This document shows, piece after piece, positions 5,973-6,048 of a stretch of 6,048 nt of DNA. This DNA is from Oscillospiraceae bacterium (lineage in GTDB: Bacteria; Bacillota; Clostridia; Oscillospirales; Oscillospiraceae), in the NCBI GenBank assembly GCA_017501805.1, contig JAFVWG010000294.1:1-6048 (forward strand), written 5' to 3'. The notes beneath the pieces were generated by a model. That model was given only the letters and a program-made list of their open reading frames with translations. It had not been told where the DNA came from and searched no databases. Numbering within the stretch: position 1 is the first letter of the stretch; each line of letters opens with the position of its first letter. The position numbers and the translations under genes are program-made.

Positions 5973-6048
5973 TTAATCCTGCGCTCTTGCTTCGCAGTAC
6001 ACGCAGCGGATCGCGCCCGAGGCGGTGACCTTAAAGAGATGCGGAAGC
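5973..6048 (-). CDS. C-terminal end of an unidentified leftward protein with a CxxC pair (partial)
   Basis: On the minus strand a frame is open from the right edge to the TAA at 5975-5973, about 24 residues ending in AIRCVYCEARAQD. The stop lies 11 bases before the bidirectional terminator, as expected for a real gene end. The CVYC pair could be half of a zinc or metal site, but with so little sequence no family can be named. Confidence 0.55.
   Translation of the reverse strand, partial: LPHLFKVTASGAIRCVYCEARAQD

Overview
The window looks like chromosomal DNA from a GC-rich, Gram-positive-type anaerobe of the Clostridia, perhaps Oscillospirales-like. The grounds are strong AGGAGG-type ribosome binding sites, sigma-A-like promoters, a protein anchored by SLH repeats and carrying transglutaminase-like and Big-2-like domains, a classic lipobox lipoprotein, and compact rho-independent terminators. 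The taxonomic call is inference from style and gene content; no marker gene is present. There is no sign of an rRNA, tRNA, CRISPR array, insertion sequence or phage gene.

Layout from left to right. A rightward gene ends at 48 and is closed by a hairpin terminator. A leftward class I/II PLP-dependent aminotransferase follows (90-1256, minus strand) and has its own good promoter at 1288-1316. A divergent intergenic region (1257-1493) then leads into two rightward genes, 34 bases apart, that probably form an operon. The first (1494-3161) encodes an exported protein with a Cys-His-Asp transglutaminase-like domain, a Big-2-like Ig domain and three C-terminal SLH repeats. The second (3196-5076) encodes a lipoprotein with a very long charged, repetitive linker followed by GxW-type beta domains. 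A strong hairpin terminator at 5086-5116 closes the pair. A sigma-A-like promoter at 5120-5148 then drives a cytoplasmic PIG-L/LmbE-type zinc deacetylase (5189-5914). The window ends with a bidirectional terminator and the C-terminal end of a leftward gene of unknown function.

How the genes work together. The aminotransferase and the PIG-L deacetylase look like independent, single-gene transcription units. The interesting part is the central pair. One product is predicted to sit on the outer wall through SLH repeats, and the other to be tethered to the membrane through a lipid and to reach into the wall on a lysine/asparagine-rich stalk. Both act in the same envelope compartment. The lysine-rich, glutamine-containing stalk could plausibly be a substrate or partner of the transglutaminase-like enzyme, but this is a hypothesis from gene order and composition only.
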